Of a stretch of 39,608 bases of DNA, positions 8,119 to 16,982 are shown piece after piece (within the stretch, counting starts at the first letter, position 1; every line of letters starts with the position of its first letter). The position numbers were made by a program, and so were the translations under genes. The stretch lies in the NCBI GenBank assembly GCA_964386465.1, contig CAYLTU010000011.1:1-39608 (forward strand), given 5' to 3'. The notes below the pieces were generated by a model. That model worked only from the letters and a program-made list of their open reading frames with translations, searched no databases and was not told where the DNA came from. This DNA is from GCA-2717185 sp964386465 (lineage in GTDB: Bacteria > Pseudomonadota > Alphaproteobacteria > UBA8366 > GCA-2717185).

Positions 8119-10128
8119 ATGCCGGTGTGGCAGGTCGGTATCGACGTCGGCGGGACGTTTACGGATGTCGTTGCCCTGCACCCCGACCAACGGGAATTGC
8201 GAACCGCGAAAGTGCAAAGCCGCGCAGCGGAACCGCAGGAAGGTCTGCGGGCCGCGCTCGCCGCCGTGGGCCTTGACTGGTCCGAAGTCGCCGACCTGGT
8301 CCACGGCACGACCCTGATCACGAACGCCATCGTCGAAGGCCGTCTGGCGAAAGTCGCGTTGATCACGACAGAGGGTTTCGGCGATTCCATTGCCATCGGA
8401 CGGCAAAACCGGCGCCATCTTTATCGCCTCGACCTGGCCCCGAAACCAACGCCGCAAGTCCCCGAGGAGCGGCGAATCGAACTCCGCGAACGGCTCGACG
8501 CAAACGGCGCCGTTCTGACGGAGATGACCGACGCCGCGTTGGCGGAAGCGGTCGAACGGGCCCTCGCCTGTGGCGCGGAGGCCATCGCCGTATCCCTGTT
8601 GCATGCCTACGCGAACGCCGGCCATGAGGAAAAAGTGGGTGCTGCCTTACGGAAATCGCCTATCCCCGTCGCCCTTTCGCATCAGGTCAATCCGGAAGCG
8701 CGGGAGTACGAGCGAACGGCGACGACAATATTGAGCGCCAGCGTTATGCCAAGGGCCGGCGCCTATCTCGAACGGCTGGAGAATGCCGCGCCGGAGGACA
8801 GCCGGCTGCATCTGTTCCATTCGAGCGGCGGCATGGCCTCTCCGGCGGCGCTGCGCGATTTGCCATTGGGTCTGGCGCTTTCGGGGCCCGCCGCCGGGGT
8901 CGCCGCGGCCTGCAAAATCGCCGGCGAGCTGGGCATCGAAAATGCGATCAGTCTGGATATGGGCGGCACCACAACCGACGTCTGCCTGATCAGTGGCGGA
9001 CGGGCGGAAATCTCGGTGAACCGCAGCCTCGGCGATTATCCGCTGCGCCAGCCCATGGTCGCCATTGAATCGATCGGCGCGGGCGGCGGTTCCATCGCGC
9101 GCCTCAACCTGGGCGCCGTCGAGGTCGGACCGGACAGCGCCGGCGCCGACCCCGGCCCCGCCTGCTACGGTCAGGGCGGAACGGCGCCGACGGTCACGGA
9201 CGCCAATCTCATGCTGGGCTATCTGGAACCCGACCAACAACTGGGCGAATCGATCCGCCTCGACCCGGATGAAGCGCGGCGTGCGCTCGAACCGTTGGCG
9301 GGCGAAGCGGGCGTCACCGTTACCGAAGCCGCGTACGGTATCGTCCGCGTCGCCAACGCGACGATGGTGCGGGCGCTGAACAGGGTGACCGTGGAGCGCG
9401 GCATCGACGGCCGGTCCTGCGATCTGCTGGCGTTCGGCGGCGCCGGCCCCATGCACGCGGTGGCCCTGGTGCGCGCGTTCGGGATCGGGCGCGTGATCGT
9501 TCCCGCCGCGTCGAGCGTTTTTTCGGCGATCGGCTGCGTCACGGCCGAGATGCAATACGCGCAGCAGCAAACGCTGCGCATGGCCAGCGCCGCCTGGAAC
9601 GCGGATCGTCTTACGGATGTAAAGGATAGGCTCGTCGCGCGATTGGCCGCACCATTGCGCGCGGCGGGCTATCCCCCGGACGCGATCGTCACCGACTTTG
9701 TCGCCAGCGTCAGATACAGCGGCCAAAGCTACGCCACGGAAATCGCGGAACCCCGGCTCGACGATCCGGAAGCCCTGGGTACGCAGTTCCGCGAGATTCA
9801 CGATCGCCTGTACGGTTTCGCCACCGACGAGCCCTGGGAACTCTTCGCGCTGCGCTGCACGGTTTCGGCGCCGCGCGGTGTCGCAATCGACGCCCGGTCG
9901 GCCGAAACCGAAACGGGTCGGTCTACGAAATCCGCGCCCTGCTGGTTCGGGAACGCGGAGCCGGTCGACACGCCACGCTACGACCGCGAGACGATCGGTA
10001 CAGGCCGGAATATCGCCGGGCCGGCGATCATCGAGGATTCCTGGTCGACGATCGTCGTGCCGCCCGGCGCGGTGGCGGCCGCCGACGGCAACGGCCATTT
10101 GCATATCGAAACCGGGAAAGAAACATGA
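8119..10128 (+). CDS. hyuA: Hydantoinase/oxoprolinase A subunit (HyuA-type)
   Basis: A 669-residue HyuA-family protein. The N-terminal part has the ASKHA ATP-binding signature GIDVGGTFTDVV (about 7-18), then VHGTTLITNAI (about 61-71), both hallmarks of the hydantoinase/oxoprolinase N-terminal domain. The middle domain has SLDMGGTTTDVCLI, the second phosphate-binding loop, and SIGAGGGSIA. LLAFGGAGPMHA lies further on. In this family the A subunit activates the carbonyl of a hydantoin, imide or lactam with ATP, and the B subunit completes ring opening. Acetone and acetophenone carboxylases share the fold. Its stop overlaps hyuB by four bases (ATGA). Which ring compound is used cannot be told from the sequence. 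GAGGT precedes the ATG at a suitable distance. Confidence 0.9.
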   Translation: MPVWQVGIDVGGTFTDVVALHPDQRELRTAKVQSRAAEPQEGLRAALAAVGLDWSEVADLVHGTTLITNAIVEGRLAKVALITTEGFGDSIAIGRQNRRHLYRLDLAPKPTPQVPEERRIELRERLDANGAVLTEMTDAALAEAVERALACGAEAIAVSLLHAYANAGHEEKVGAALRKSPIPVALSHQVNPEAREYERTATTILSASVMPRAGAYLERLENAAPEDSRLHLFHSSGGMASPAALRDLPLGLALSGPAAGVAAACKIAGELGIENAISLDMGGTTTDVCLISGGRAEISVNRSLGDYPLRQPMVAIESIGAGGGSIARLNLGAVEVGPDSAGADPGPACYGQGGTAPTVTDANLMLGYLEPDQQLGESIRLDPDEARRALEPLAGEAGVTVTEAAYGIVRVANATMVRALNRVTVERGIDGRSCDLLAFGGAGPMHAVALVRAFGIGRVIVPAASSVFSAIGCVTAEMQYAQQQTLRMASAAWNADRLTDVKDRLVARLAAPLRAAGYPPDAIVTDFVASVRYSGQSYATEIAEPRLDDPEALGTQFREIHDRLYGFATDEPWELFALRCTVSAPRGVAIDARSAETETGRSTKSAPCWFGNAEPVDTPRYDRETIGTGRNIAGPAIIEDSWSTIVVPPGAVAAADGNGHLHIETGKET

Positions 10129-11738
10129 ACGCCGCCGTCGACCCGTTCACCCTCGAGGTCGTTCGCAACGCCTTGACATCGATCGCCGAGGAGATGTCGC
10201 TCGTCGTGATGCGGTCGGCCCGATCGCCGCTGCTGCGCGAAGCGGGCGATCTGTCCTCGGCGCTGACCGACGCCGAGGGCAACATGATCGCCCAGGGCCG
10301 CGACATTCCCATGCATCTCGGCGTCATGTGTTTCACGATCAAGGAGTTCCTGAAGCGGGTCCCGGCGGAACGGCTCGCGCCGGGCGACGTCTGGTTCCTG
10401 AACCTGCCGGAAGTCGGCGGCAACCATCTTCCCGACGTCAAGGCGATCCGGCCGGTCTTCGCCGAGGACAAGTTGCAGGCTTTCGCCGTCAGCCTGGCGC
10501 ATTGGGCGGATATCGGCGGCGCGGTGCCCGGCAGCTACGTCGCGTCCGCGACCGACGCCTGGCAGGAAGGGTTGCGGATTCCGCCGGTCCGGCTGTTCAC
10601 CGCCGACGGCCCGGACCGCGAGAAGCTCGACTTCGTCCTGGCCAATGTGCGCGGGGCGGACGAGCGCGAGGGCGATATTCTGGCGCAGATGGCGGCCACG
10701 CGATCCGCCGAGCACAGTCTGCTGGATCTTTACGCGCGGCACGGTATTGAAACGATAAACCAATCGGTCATTGCGCTGCATGACCGGGCGGAGGCGCAAA
10801 TGCGCGCCGCCATCGCGGACCTGCCGCCCGGCGAATATCGCGGCGAAGACTGGCTCGACGACGACGGCGTCGAGGACCGGCGGATCGCCGTCCGGGTCCA
10901 CATCCGGCTTGAAGGGGACGAAGCGGTCTTCGATTTTTCGGATTCGGACGACGCGGCCCGCGGGCCGGTCAATTCGACCCCCTTCATCGCGTCCGCCGCG
11001 GCGTTCTACGCGATGAAGGCGCTCGCCGGCCCGGATATTCAGCCGAATGGCGGCTGCTACCGGCCGTTGACCGTGATAACGCGGCCCGGATCGATCCTGG
11101 AACCCGGGATCGATCTGCCGGTCGTCGGCGGCAATCACGAGACCTCGCAGCGCGTCGCGGACGCCATCTTCCGGGCGCTGGAGCCGGCCGTTCCGGAACG
11201 GCTGAGCGCCGGCGGCGCGACCACATCGGGCCTGCTGCTGTTCGGCGGCAAGCGGGCCGACGGCGCCTGGACGACACTCTACGAAACGCATGGCGGCGGC
11301 GAAGGCGCGCGCAACCATCGCCATGGCGCGCCGGTCATCCGCGTGCATCTGTCCAACGTCATGAACACGCCGGCCGAAATCATCGAGGCCGAATACCCGA
11401 TTCGTATCGAATGCCAGAGGCTGCGGCGCGGATCGGGCGGCGCAGGCGCGCATCGTGGCGGCGACGGGCTGCACCGCGAATATCACGTGCTCGCGGACGA
11501 GATGTCATTGACGACGATGTTCGAGCGGCGGATCATTCCGCCCTATGGCCTGCAAGGCGGTGAAGATGGCGCGCCGTTCCGCGTCGAACTGGTAACGGAA
11601 GACGGCACACGGCGCGAGTTGCCGGGTAAAACCAACGTCCGTCTCAAGCGCGGCGACACGGTCGTGATGGAAAGCAGCGGCGGCGGCGGGTACGGCCCGC
11701 CAGATGGCGACAAAACTTTAAGGGGAGACAAACCATGA
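10125..11738 (+). CDS. hyuB: Hydantoinase/oxoprolinase B subunit (HyuB-type)
   Basis: A 537-residue HyuB-family protein of full length. It starts with DPFTLEVVRNALTSIAEEMSL, as HyuB proteins do. Other family marks are RSPLLREAGDLSSALTD (about 28-44), HLGVMCFTIKEFL, FLNLPEVGGNHLPDVKAI (a metal-site-like GGNHLPD), FDFSDSDDAARGPVNST, ETSQRVADAIF and the C-terminal MESSGGGGYGPP. It forms a complex with the A subunit for ATP-dependent opening of a cyclic amide, or related carboxylation. The gene overlaps both neighbours by ATGA, so hyuA, hyuB and the SDR gene are likely co-translated, which supports a shared substrate. I see no truncation. Confidence 0.9.
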   Translation: MNAAVDPFTLEVVRNALTSIAEEMSLVVMRSARSPLLREAGDLSSALTDAEGNMIAQGRDIPMHLGVMCFTIKEFLKRVPAERLAPGDVWFLNLPEVGGNHLPDVKAIRPVFAEDKLQAFAVSLAHWADIGGAVPGSYVASATDAWQEGLRIPPVRLFTADGPDREKLDFVLANVRGADEREGDILAQMAATRSAEHSLLDLYARHGIETINQSVIALHDRAEAQMRAAIADLPPGEYRGEDWLDDDGVEDRRIAVRVHIRLEGDEAVFDFSDSDDAARGPVNSTPFIASAAAFYAMKALAGPDIQPNGGCYRPLTVITRPGSILEPGIDLPVVGGNHETSQRVADAIFRALEPAVPERLSAGGATTSGLLLFGGKRADGAWTTLYETHGGGEGARNHRHGAPVIRVHLSNVMNTPAEIIEAEYPIRIECQRLRRGSGGAGAHRGGDGLHREYHVLADEMSLTTMFERRIIPPYGLQGGEDGAPFRVELVTEDGTRRELPGKTNVRLKRGDTVVMESSGGGGYGPPDGDKTLRGDKP

Positions 11739-12517
11739 GACTCGAAAACAGGATCGCCATCGTCACCGGCGCGGCGAAAGGGATGGGCAGCGCGATCACG
11801 CGGACGCTCGGCCGCGAGGGCGCCGACCTGTTGCTGGCCGCCCGGGAAGTCGCACCCCTCGAAGAGGTCGCCGAAGAGGTTCGCGCCATGGGACGGCGGG
11901 TCGAGACGGTCTCCACGGACGTCACCGACCCGAAACAGGTCGAGGCGATGGTCGAAAGCGCCAAGGAGGCCTTTGGCGGCCGGATCGATATCCTGGCCAA
12001 CGTCGCGGGTACGACGGGGCCGATCGAGACGCCTGTCCAGGACATCGATCCCGACGATTTCCTCGAGGTCCTGGACATCAACGTCCGCGGCACCTTCCTG
12101 CCGATCAAGTACACCTTGCCGGTGATGATCGCGCAGAAGTACGGCAAGATCGTCAATATCGGCGGCTCTTCGGGCCTGCGCGGCTACAAGTACCGCACGG
12201 CCTACAGCTCCTCGAAATGGGCCCTGCGCGGCCTGACCCGCACCATCGCGCTGGAAGCCGGCCCGCATAACGTGAACGTCAACATCGTCATGCCCGGCAT
12301 CGTGCACACGCCGCGCATGGACAAACTGTGCGAGGAAAAAGCAAAGGTCCGTGGCTGGACATTCGAGCAGGTCTACCAAGAGTATGTCGAGGAAATGTGC
12401 CTCGGCCGCGTCACCGAACCGGAGGACGTCGCCGACGCGGTTCTGTATTGCGCCAGCGACGAAAGCAAGAATATGACCGGCCAGAAAATCTCCGTCGACG
12501 GCGGCTGGGACGTATAA
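11735..12517 (+). CDS. Short-chain dehydrogenase/reductase
   Basis: A 260-residue classical SDR. The dinucleotide-binding motif TGAAKGMG is at 11-18, NVAG at 89-92, and the catalytic set is Ser145 with YSSSK (Tyr157, Lys161) and Asn in INVRGT (about 115). The C-terminal DGGWDV is the usual end of the family. It should interconvert an alcohol and a ketone with NAD(H) or NADP(H). A strong AGGGGAGA ribosome site precedes the ATG, and the start overlaps the hyuB stop (ATGA). Position between the ring-opening subunits and the Mo-hydroxylase subunits suggests it oxidises a hydroxylated intermediate. That assignment is inference. Confidence 0.9.
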   Translation: MRLENRIAIVTGAAKGMGSAITRTLGREGADLLLAAREVAPLEEVAEEVRAMGRRVETVSTDVTDPKQVEAMVESAKEAFGGRIDILANVAGTTGPIETPVQDIDPDDFLEVLDINVRGTFLPIKYTLPVMIAQKYGKIVNIGGSSGLRGYKYRTAYSSSKWALRGLTRTIALEAGPHNVNVNIVMPGIVHTPRMDKLCEEKAKVRGWTFEQVYQEYVEEMCLGRVTEPEDVADAVLYCASDESKNMTGQKISVDGGWDV

Positions 12518-12538
12518 CGGCGAGAGGGAGGCACCGCC

Positions 12539-13408
12539 ATGCTGCGCGACTTCGAACTGGATATGCCGGTCGATTTGCAGGAGACCTTGGCTTGCCTGCC
12601 CGGCGGCACGCCACTGGCCGGCGGCACGAACCTGCTTGTCGATCTGCGCGCCCGCCGCGAATCGACGGAGCGGCTCGTCTGGCTCGGCAATATCGATGGG
12701 TTCCGCGACATCACGATCGCCGAGGGTCAAGTCAATATCGGCGGCGGAACGACCGTCGGCGACATCTTACGGCACCCCGACATGCCCACCGTCGCCCCTT
12801 CGCTGGTCGAAAGCGCGCGGGTCTTCGGGGGTCAGATGGTGCGCAATCAGGCGACCGTCGCCGGCAATGTATGCTCCGGGTCGCCGGCGGCGGACATGGT
12901 GCCACCGCTGCTGTCGCTCGACGCCGAAATCTGCCTCGCCAGCGCCACCGGCGTGCGGTCCCTGCCGATCGACGAATTCTTCACCGGCTTCAAGAAGAAC
13001 AAGCGGACCCCGGAGGAACTCGTAATAGGTCTGTCGTGGCCGACGCTCGGGCAGAATACAGCGAACCGTTTCTACAAATTGGCCCGGCGCAAGGGCGACG
13101 CGATCACGGTCACCGGCGTCGCGGTCACGGTGACCCGGGATGGCGACCGTTGCGCCGATGCACGGATCGCTCTCGGCGCCGTCGCCCCCACGGTGTTTCG
13201 CGCCAAGGAAGCGGAAGCGATGCTTGCCGGCGGGACGCTCACCGAAGAACTGATCGACGCGGCCGCCCGGAAGGCGATGGAACAGGCCGACCCGATCGAC
13301 GATCTGCGCGCCTCCGCCGATTACCGGCGGCACATGGTCCAGGTCTTGACGCGGCGGCTCTTAAATCAGGCCTGGCGGTCGCTCGGCGAAAAGGAAACCG
13401 GCATATGA
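12539..13408 (+). CDS. Molybdenum hydroxylase FAD subunit (CoxM-like)
   Basis: A 289-residue medium subunit of the xanthine-dehydrogenase/CO-dehydrogenase family. The two FAD-binding motifs are present: AGGTNL (27-32) and TVAGNVCSGSPAADM (106-120). It would pass electrons from the iron-sulfur subunit to an acceptor such as NAD or quinone. A GGGAGG ribosome site stands upstream of the ATG and the stop overlaps the next gene by ATGA. The length and domain content match separate CoxM-type subunits, so the enzyme is a three-subunit form in the order FAD, [2Fe-2S], Mo. Confidence 0.92.
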   Translation: MLRDFELDMPVDLQETLACLPGGTPLAGGTNLLVDLRARRESTERLVWLGNIDGFRDITIAEGQVNIGGGTTVGDILRHPDMPTVAPSLVESARVFGGQMVRNQATVAGNVCSGSPAADMVPPLLSLDAEICLASATGVRSLPIDEFFTGFKKNKRTPEELVIGLSWPTLGQNTANRFYKLARRKGDAITVTGVAVTVTRDGDRCADARIALGAVAPTVFRAKEAEAMLAGGTLTEELIDAAARKAMEQADPIDDLRASADYRRHMVQVLTRRLLNQAWRSLGEKETGI

Positions 13409-13893
13409 GTCTCGAAAAAGCGGTTTCCGTAAAAATCAACGGCGTTGCACGGCAATTGTCGGCGCCGGCCAACGAAACATTGCTCGACTGTTTGCGCCGG
13501 CACGGCCATTTCGAGGTCAAGAGCGGTTGCGAGAAGGGCGATTGCGGCGCCTGCGCGGTGCAGATCGACGGCGAACCGGTGGACAGCTGCCTGACCCTGG
13601 CCTGGACGGTGGAAGGCCGCTCGGTCACGACCCTGGAAGGACTGGCAAGCGGCAGCGATCCGCACGCGCTGATCGAGGCGTTCCTGGAACAGGGCGCGGT
13701 GCAGTGCGGCTACTGTACGCCGGGCGTGATCGTCGCCGCCGAAGCGCTGCTGCGCGAAACGCCGGACCCGACCGACGACGATATCTCGGTGGCGCTCAGC
13801 GGCAACCTGTGCCGTTGCACCGGCTATACGAAGATTTTCGCCGCCGTGAAACAGGCCGCGTCAGCGATGCGGGACGGAGGCGGCGATGACTGA
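13405..13893 (+). CDS. Molybdenum hydroxylase [2Fe-2S] subunit (CoxS-like)
   Basis: A 162-residue small subunit with all eight iron-sulfur cysteines. The plant-ferredoxin-type cluster has Cys42, Cys47, Cys50 and Cys62 (GCEKGDCGAC...SC). The helical second cluster domain has Cys101, Cys104, Cys136 and Cys138 (CGYC...CRC). It carries electrons from the molybdenum site to FAD. An open frame extends far upstream of 13405 through the FAD gene but is not this protein; the ATG inside the ATGA overlap with the FAD gene gives the family's normal N-terminus. It overlaps the large subunit gene by eight bases. Confidence 0.94.
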   Translation: MSLEKAVSVKINGVARQLSAPANETLLDCLRRHGHFEVKSGCEKGDCGACAVQIDGEPVDSCLTLAWTVEGRSVTTLEGLASGSDPHALIEAFLEQGAVQCGYCTPGVIVAAEALLRETPDPTDDDISVALSGNLCRCTGYTKIFAAVKQAASAMRDGGGDD

Positions 13894-16210
13894 TCAAGCG
13901 AGCCATCCCCAAGCCGAAGCCAATGTCGTCCTGCGCCAAGTCGGCAAACCGCTGGAACGTACCGACGCCAAAGGCAAGGCGACGGGCCGCACACTGTACG
14001 CCGGCGATTACGTCATGCCCGGCATGCTGCACGCCCGGGTGCTGCGCAGCGAGATCGCCAGCGGTCGTCTGACGCGACTCGACGCTTCGAAGGCGCGCGC
14101 CCTTCCGGGCGTGCGCTGCATCTTGACGACCGAGGAGCTGCCAGACCGGCTGGCCGCGACCGACATGCCGGGACAGACCGGGCAGAAGCGGGCATCGACC
14201 GACAGGCAGATCCTGGTGCGCGAAATCGTCCGCCATCACGGCGAGCCGCTGGCGCTGATCGCGGCGGATACGCCGGCCATCGCCGACAAGGCGCTCGACC
14301 TGATCGACTATGAGATCGAGCCGTTGCCCGGCGTCTACGACACGCAAACGGCCCTCGAAACCGGCGCACCGGTCGTCACCGAACCGGACAACATCGTCGG
14401 CCGCCACACGATCCGGAAGGGCGACACCGAGAAGGGTTTCGCGGAAGCGGACCACATCGTCGAGAACACCTTCGAGACGCAGTTCATCGAACACGCCTTC
14501 CTGGAACCGGAAGTCGGTCTCGCCTGGGTCGACGAGAACGGCGTCATCAATATCCGCATGTCGACGCAGGTGATCGAGCATTTCCGCTTCATCGCCGACG
14601 CGCTGGGCGTACCGCACAACAAGGTGCGAATCCTCGGCGCCATGGTCGGCGGCGGCTTCGGCGGCAAGGAGGACATCACCGTCGAGCTGTATCTTGCCTT
14701 GCTGGCGCAGGCGACGCGCAAACCGGTGCGCCTCGCCTACACGCGCGAGGACTCATTCCTCGGCCACGGCAAGCGCCATCCCTTCGTGATCTCGCACAAG
14801 ACCGGCGTCAAGAAAGACGGCACGATTACCGCCCTGCATGTCGACATCCGGGCCGACTCCGGCGCCTACGTTTTCCTCAGCCCTTACGTGCTGCTCTATT
14901 GCGCCGTCGCCGCGCCGGGACCCTATCGGATCGACAATGTCAGCATCGATTCCGCCGCGGTCGCCACCAACAACATGTACACCAGCGCCTTTCGAGGCTT
15001 CGGCGCGGCACAGGCCTGCGTCGCCTACGAAGCGCAAATGGACGAAATCGCCAAGACACTCGGCATCGACCCGCTCGAACTGCGGCGGCGCAATTTCATG
15101 CGAACCGGCGACAAGACCGCCACCGGACAGACCGTCGAAAGCGCGATCTGGAGCGACGAGTGCCTGACCCAGGCCTGGGAAGCGCTCGGCGAACCTACGG
15201 AAGCCAATGGCGCGGTCAAGATCGGCCGCGGTGTCGCGACCTACCAGCAGAGCTACGGCCGGATCACCTGGTTCCACGACACTTCGGAAGCGTGGGTCGG
15301 GGTCGAGGTCGACGGCACCGTCATCGTGCGCTCGGGAGTCACCGACATCGGCGCCGGACAGGCGTCGGCGCTGGGGCAGATCGCGGCCGAATTGCTCGGC
15401 GTCGGGCTCGACGACGTGGTGATTTACAACAGCGATTCCGCCGTCACGCCGCTGGCCGGCACGACGACAGCGACGCGCGCGCTGTACATGACCGGCAGCG
15501 CCGTGCACAAGGCAAGTACGATCCTGCGAGGACGGCTGATCGAATTCGCCGCCCAGGAACTCGGCGCGCAATCGGGCGAAGTCGACCTCGCCGGCGGTCA
15601 GGCCTTCGTCATCGACGATCCGTCGAATGCGATTTCGCTCAAGGATTTGGCGGCGCGCGGTGCGTCGGAAGGCGTCGAGCGCTCCGAACTGGCGATGTTC
15701 AGGGCGCCCTTCACCGATCCGATAGACCAGGAGACCGGACAGGGCCCTGTCTTCCCCGATTTCACCTATGGCTGCCACGCCGTCGAGGTCGCGGTCGACA
15801 CCGAAACCGGCGAGGTCACGGTGCTGAAGAGCGTCGGCGCGCACGATATCGGTCAGGCGATCAACCCGCAGGCGGTCGAAGGCCAGATCGAAGGCGGCGC
15901 ATTGATGGGGCAAGGTTACGCGCTGAGCGAAGAATTGATCTATCAGGAAGGCAAACTGGTCAGCCCCAGCTTCAGCGAGTACCTGATCCCGACCTCGATG
16001 GACATGCCTGAGATCAAGTCGATCATCCTCGAATCCCGCAGCGGTCTCGGCCCGTTCGGCGCCAAGGGCATCGGCGAACCGAGCCTGACCCCGGTCGCCC
16101 CGGCAATCGCCAACGCCGTCGCGGACGCCATCGGCACCCGCGTCTTCGACCTGCCGATCACGCCGGAAAAAGTGGTGCGGGCGCTGCGCGAGAAACAGGC
16201 GGCGAACTGA
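13886..16210 (+). CDS. Molybdenum hydroxylase molybdopterin-binding large subunit
   Basis: A 774-residue large subunit of the xanthine-dehydrogenase superfamily. Key elements are GGGFGGKED (255-263) in the Mo-cofactor region, TSAFRGFGAAQ (366-376), and GIGEPSLTP with Glu731, the conserved base that activates the water on molybdenum. The AFRGFG loop replaces the AYxCSFR loop of CO dehydrogenase, so this is not a CO dehydrogenase. Substrates of such enzymes are usually N-heterocycles or aldehydes, hydroxylated next to nitrogen. No XdhC-like maturation gene is visible in the window. Downstream there are 78 bases to the toxin gene. Together with hyuAB it suggests hydroxylation followed by ring opening. 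Confidence 0.93.
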   Translation: MTDQASHPQAEANVVLRQVGKPLERTDAKGKATGRTLYAGDYVMPGMLHARVLRSEIASGRLTRLDASKARALPGVRCILTTEELPDRLAATDMPGQTGQKRASTDRQILVREIVRHHGEPLALIAADTPAIADKALDLIDYEIEPLPGVYDTQTALETGAPVVTEPDNIVGRHTIRKGDTEKGFAEADHIVENTFETQFIEHAFLEPEVGLAWVDENGVINIRMSTQVIEHFRFIADALGVPHNKVRILGAMVGGGFGGKEDITVELYLALLAQATRKPVRLAYTREDSFLGHGKRHPFVISHKTGVKKDGTITALHVDIRADSGAYVFLSPYVLLYCAVAAPGPYRIDNVSIDSAAVATNNMYTSAFRGFGAAQACVAYEAQMDEIAKTLGIDPLELRRRNFMRTGDKTATGQTVESAIWSDECLTQAWEALGEPTEANGAVKIGRGVATYQQSYGRITWFHDTSEAWVGVEVDGTVIVRSGVTDIGAGQASALGQIAAELLGVGLDDVVIYNSDSAVTPLAGTTTATRALYMTGSAVHKASTILRGRLIEFAAQELGAQSGEVDLAGGQAFVIDDPSNAISLKDLAARGASEGVERSELAMFRAPFTDPIDQETGQGPVFPDFTYGCHAVEVAVDTETGEVTVLKSVGAHDIGQAINPQAVEGQIEGGALMGQGYALSEELIYQEGKLVSPSFSEYLIPTSMDMPEIKSIILESRSGLGPFGAKGIGEPSLTPVAPAIANAVADAIGTRVFDLPITPEKVVRALREKQAAN

Positions 16211-16253
16211 GTCAGCGCGAATCGATTTCGGGATCGATCATAGAAAGACATTG

Positions 16254-16282
16254 TTGCGCCCAAATTGGGCACATGCTAAAAT
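16254..16282 (+). promoter_or_regulatory. Promoter of higBA, probably leaderless
   Basis: TTGCGC (16254-16259) and TAAAAT (16277-16282) are separated by exactly 17 bases. The expected transcription start, about seven bases past the -10, falls on or beside the higB ATG at 16289. No Shine-Dalgarno lies before that ATG, which fits a leaderless message. Confidence 0.55.
16258..16270. promoter_or_regulatory. Palindrome between -35 and -10 of higBA (likely operator)
   Basis: GCCCAA at 16258-16263 is repeated in inverse as TTGGGC at 16265-16270 around a single A. It lies within the promoter spacer, where HigA-type antitoxins usually bind to repress their own operon. Confidence 0.5.
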
Positions 16283-16291
16283 TTTAACATG
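16272..16291. promoter_or_regulatory. Palindrome across the higBA -10 and start codon (second operator)
   Basis: CATG, one base, TAAAATTTTA, one base, CATG makes a 20-base palindrome with a single mismatched pair. It covers the -10 hexamer and runs into the higB ATG. It differs in sequence from the upstream palindrome, so the two may bind different proteins or different arrangements of the antitoxin. Confidence 0.45.
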
Positions 16292-16612
16292 CGGATCATC
16301 GCCCGGCGCACTTTGCGGGAGTTCGTGGAATCGCTTGCCGGGCACAGGGATCAGCCGGCGGTCAAGGCCGCGCTGGACGCCTGGTTCCACGAAGCAGGAA
16401 AAGCGCGCTGGAAAAATTCCACGGAAATCCGGCAATCCTATGCAACCGCCAGCATCGTGACCGCCGAGCGCGTGGTCTTCAATATTAAGGGCAACGCCTA
16501 TCGACTCGTCGTGGCGATCGATTTCGAAAAGGGCATCGTTTGGATCAAATGGATTGGCACGCACAAGGATTACGACCGAATCGACGTGACAGAGGTGGAC
16601 CATGATGGATGA
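16289..16612 (+). CDS. higB: HigB-type mRNA interferase toxin
   Basis: A 107-residue toxin of the HigB family (RelE/ParE fold). It begins MRIIARRTLREF and has the conserved core FNIKGNAYRLVVAIDF and WIKWIGTHKDYDRID (about 64-101). HigB toxins cleave mRNA at the ribosome. The toxin gene comes before the antitoxin, the order typical of higBA, and the genes overlap by eleven bases. It sits between the molybdenum hydroxylase operon and the UbiD gene, where such modules often mark an accessory region. No mutation that would obviously inactivate it was seen. Confidence 0.9.
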   Translation: MRIIARRTLREFVESLAGHRDQPAVKAALDAWFHEAGKARWKNSTEIRQSYATASIVTAERVVFNIKGNAYRLVVAIDFEKGIVWIKWIGTHKDYDRIDVTEVDHDG

Positions 16613-16982
16613 ATTAAAGCCGATACGCACGGAGGCCGACTGCGAACGCGGCCTCGCCGAAGTCGAGCGTCTTTGGGGGGCGAAAAGCGGAACACCGGCC
16701 GGTGACCGGCTCGACATTCTGGCGACTCTAATCGACGCCTACGAGGCCGAACATTTTCCGATGGATGCGCCCGATCCGGTCGAGGCAATCCTGTTCCGCA
16801 TGGAGCAACAGGGCCTCACCCGCAAAGACCTTGAGCCCCTGATCGGCACGCGCACGCGCGTTGCGGAGGTCCTGAACCGCAAACGCGGACTGTCCATCAC
16901 TATGATCCGGCGCCTGCACGACCATCTCGGCATTCCCGCCGAAGTGCTGATCCGCCCATCACGGAAAGACGAGGCAGCATAG
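16602..16982 (+). CDS. higA: HigA-type antitoxin with helix-turn-helix
   Basis: A 126-residue antitoxin of the HigA type that pairs with HigB. The N-terminal half is acidic and helical and likely wraps the toxin. The C-terminal half holds a helix-turn-helix (TRKDLEPLIGTRTRVAEVLN, about 74-93, continuing through GLSITMIRRLHDHLG). It should bind the palindromes at 16258-16291 and repress the operon. The ATG at 16602 lies inside higB; the next codon is also ATG, so the exact start is uncertain by one residue. The 161 bases after it, up to the ubiD stop, hold no gene that I can see and look less GC-rich. Confidence 0.88.
   Translation: MMDELKPIRTEADCERGLAEVERLWGAKSGTPAGDRLDILATLIDAYEAEHFPMDAPDPVEAILFRMEQQGLTRKDLEPLIGTRTRVAEVLNRKRGLSITMIRRLHDHLGIPAEVLIRPSRKDEAA

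Noticed and set aside
8647..11486. Long minus-strand open frames opposite hyuA and hyuB
   Set aside because: No recognisable motif; the plus-strand frames encode complete HyuA and HyuB.
12328..13404. Upstream extension of the [2Fe-2S] subunit frame
   Set aside because: The extension runs through the SDR and FAD genes in another frame and is not protein-like; the ATG at 13405 gives the family's normal N-terminus.
13886..16210. CO dehydrogenase large subunit
   Set aside because: The AYxCSFR active-site loop is absent; AFRGFG points to the xanthine-dehydrogenase-like branch.
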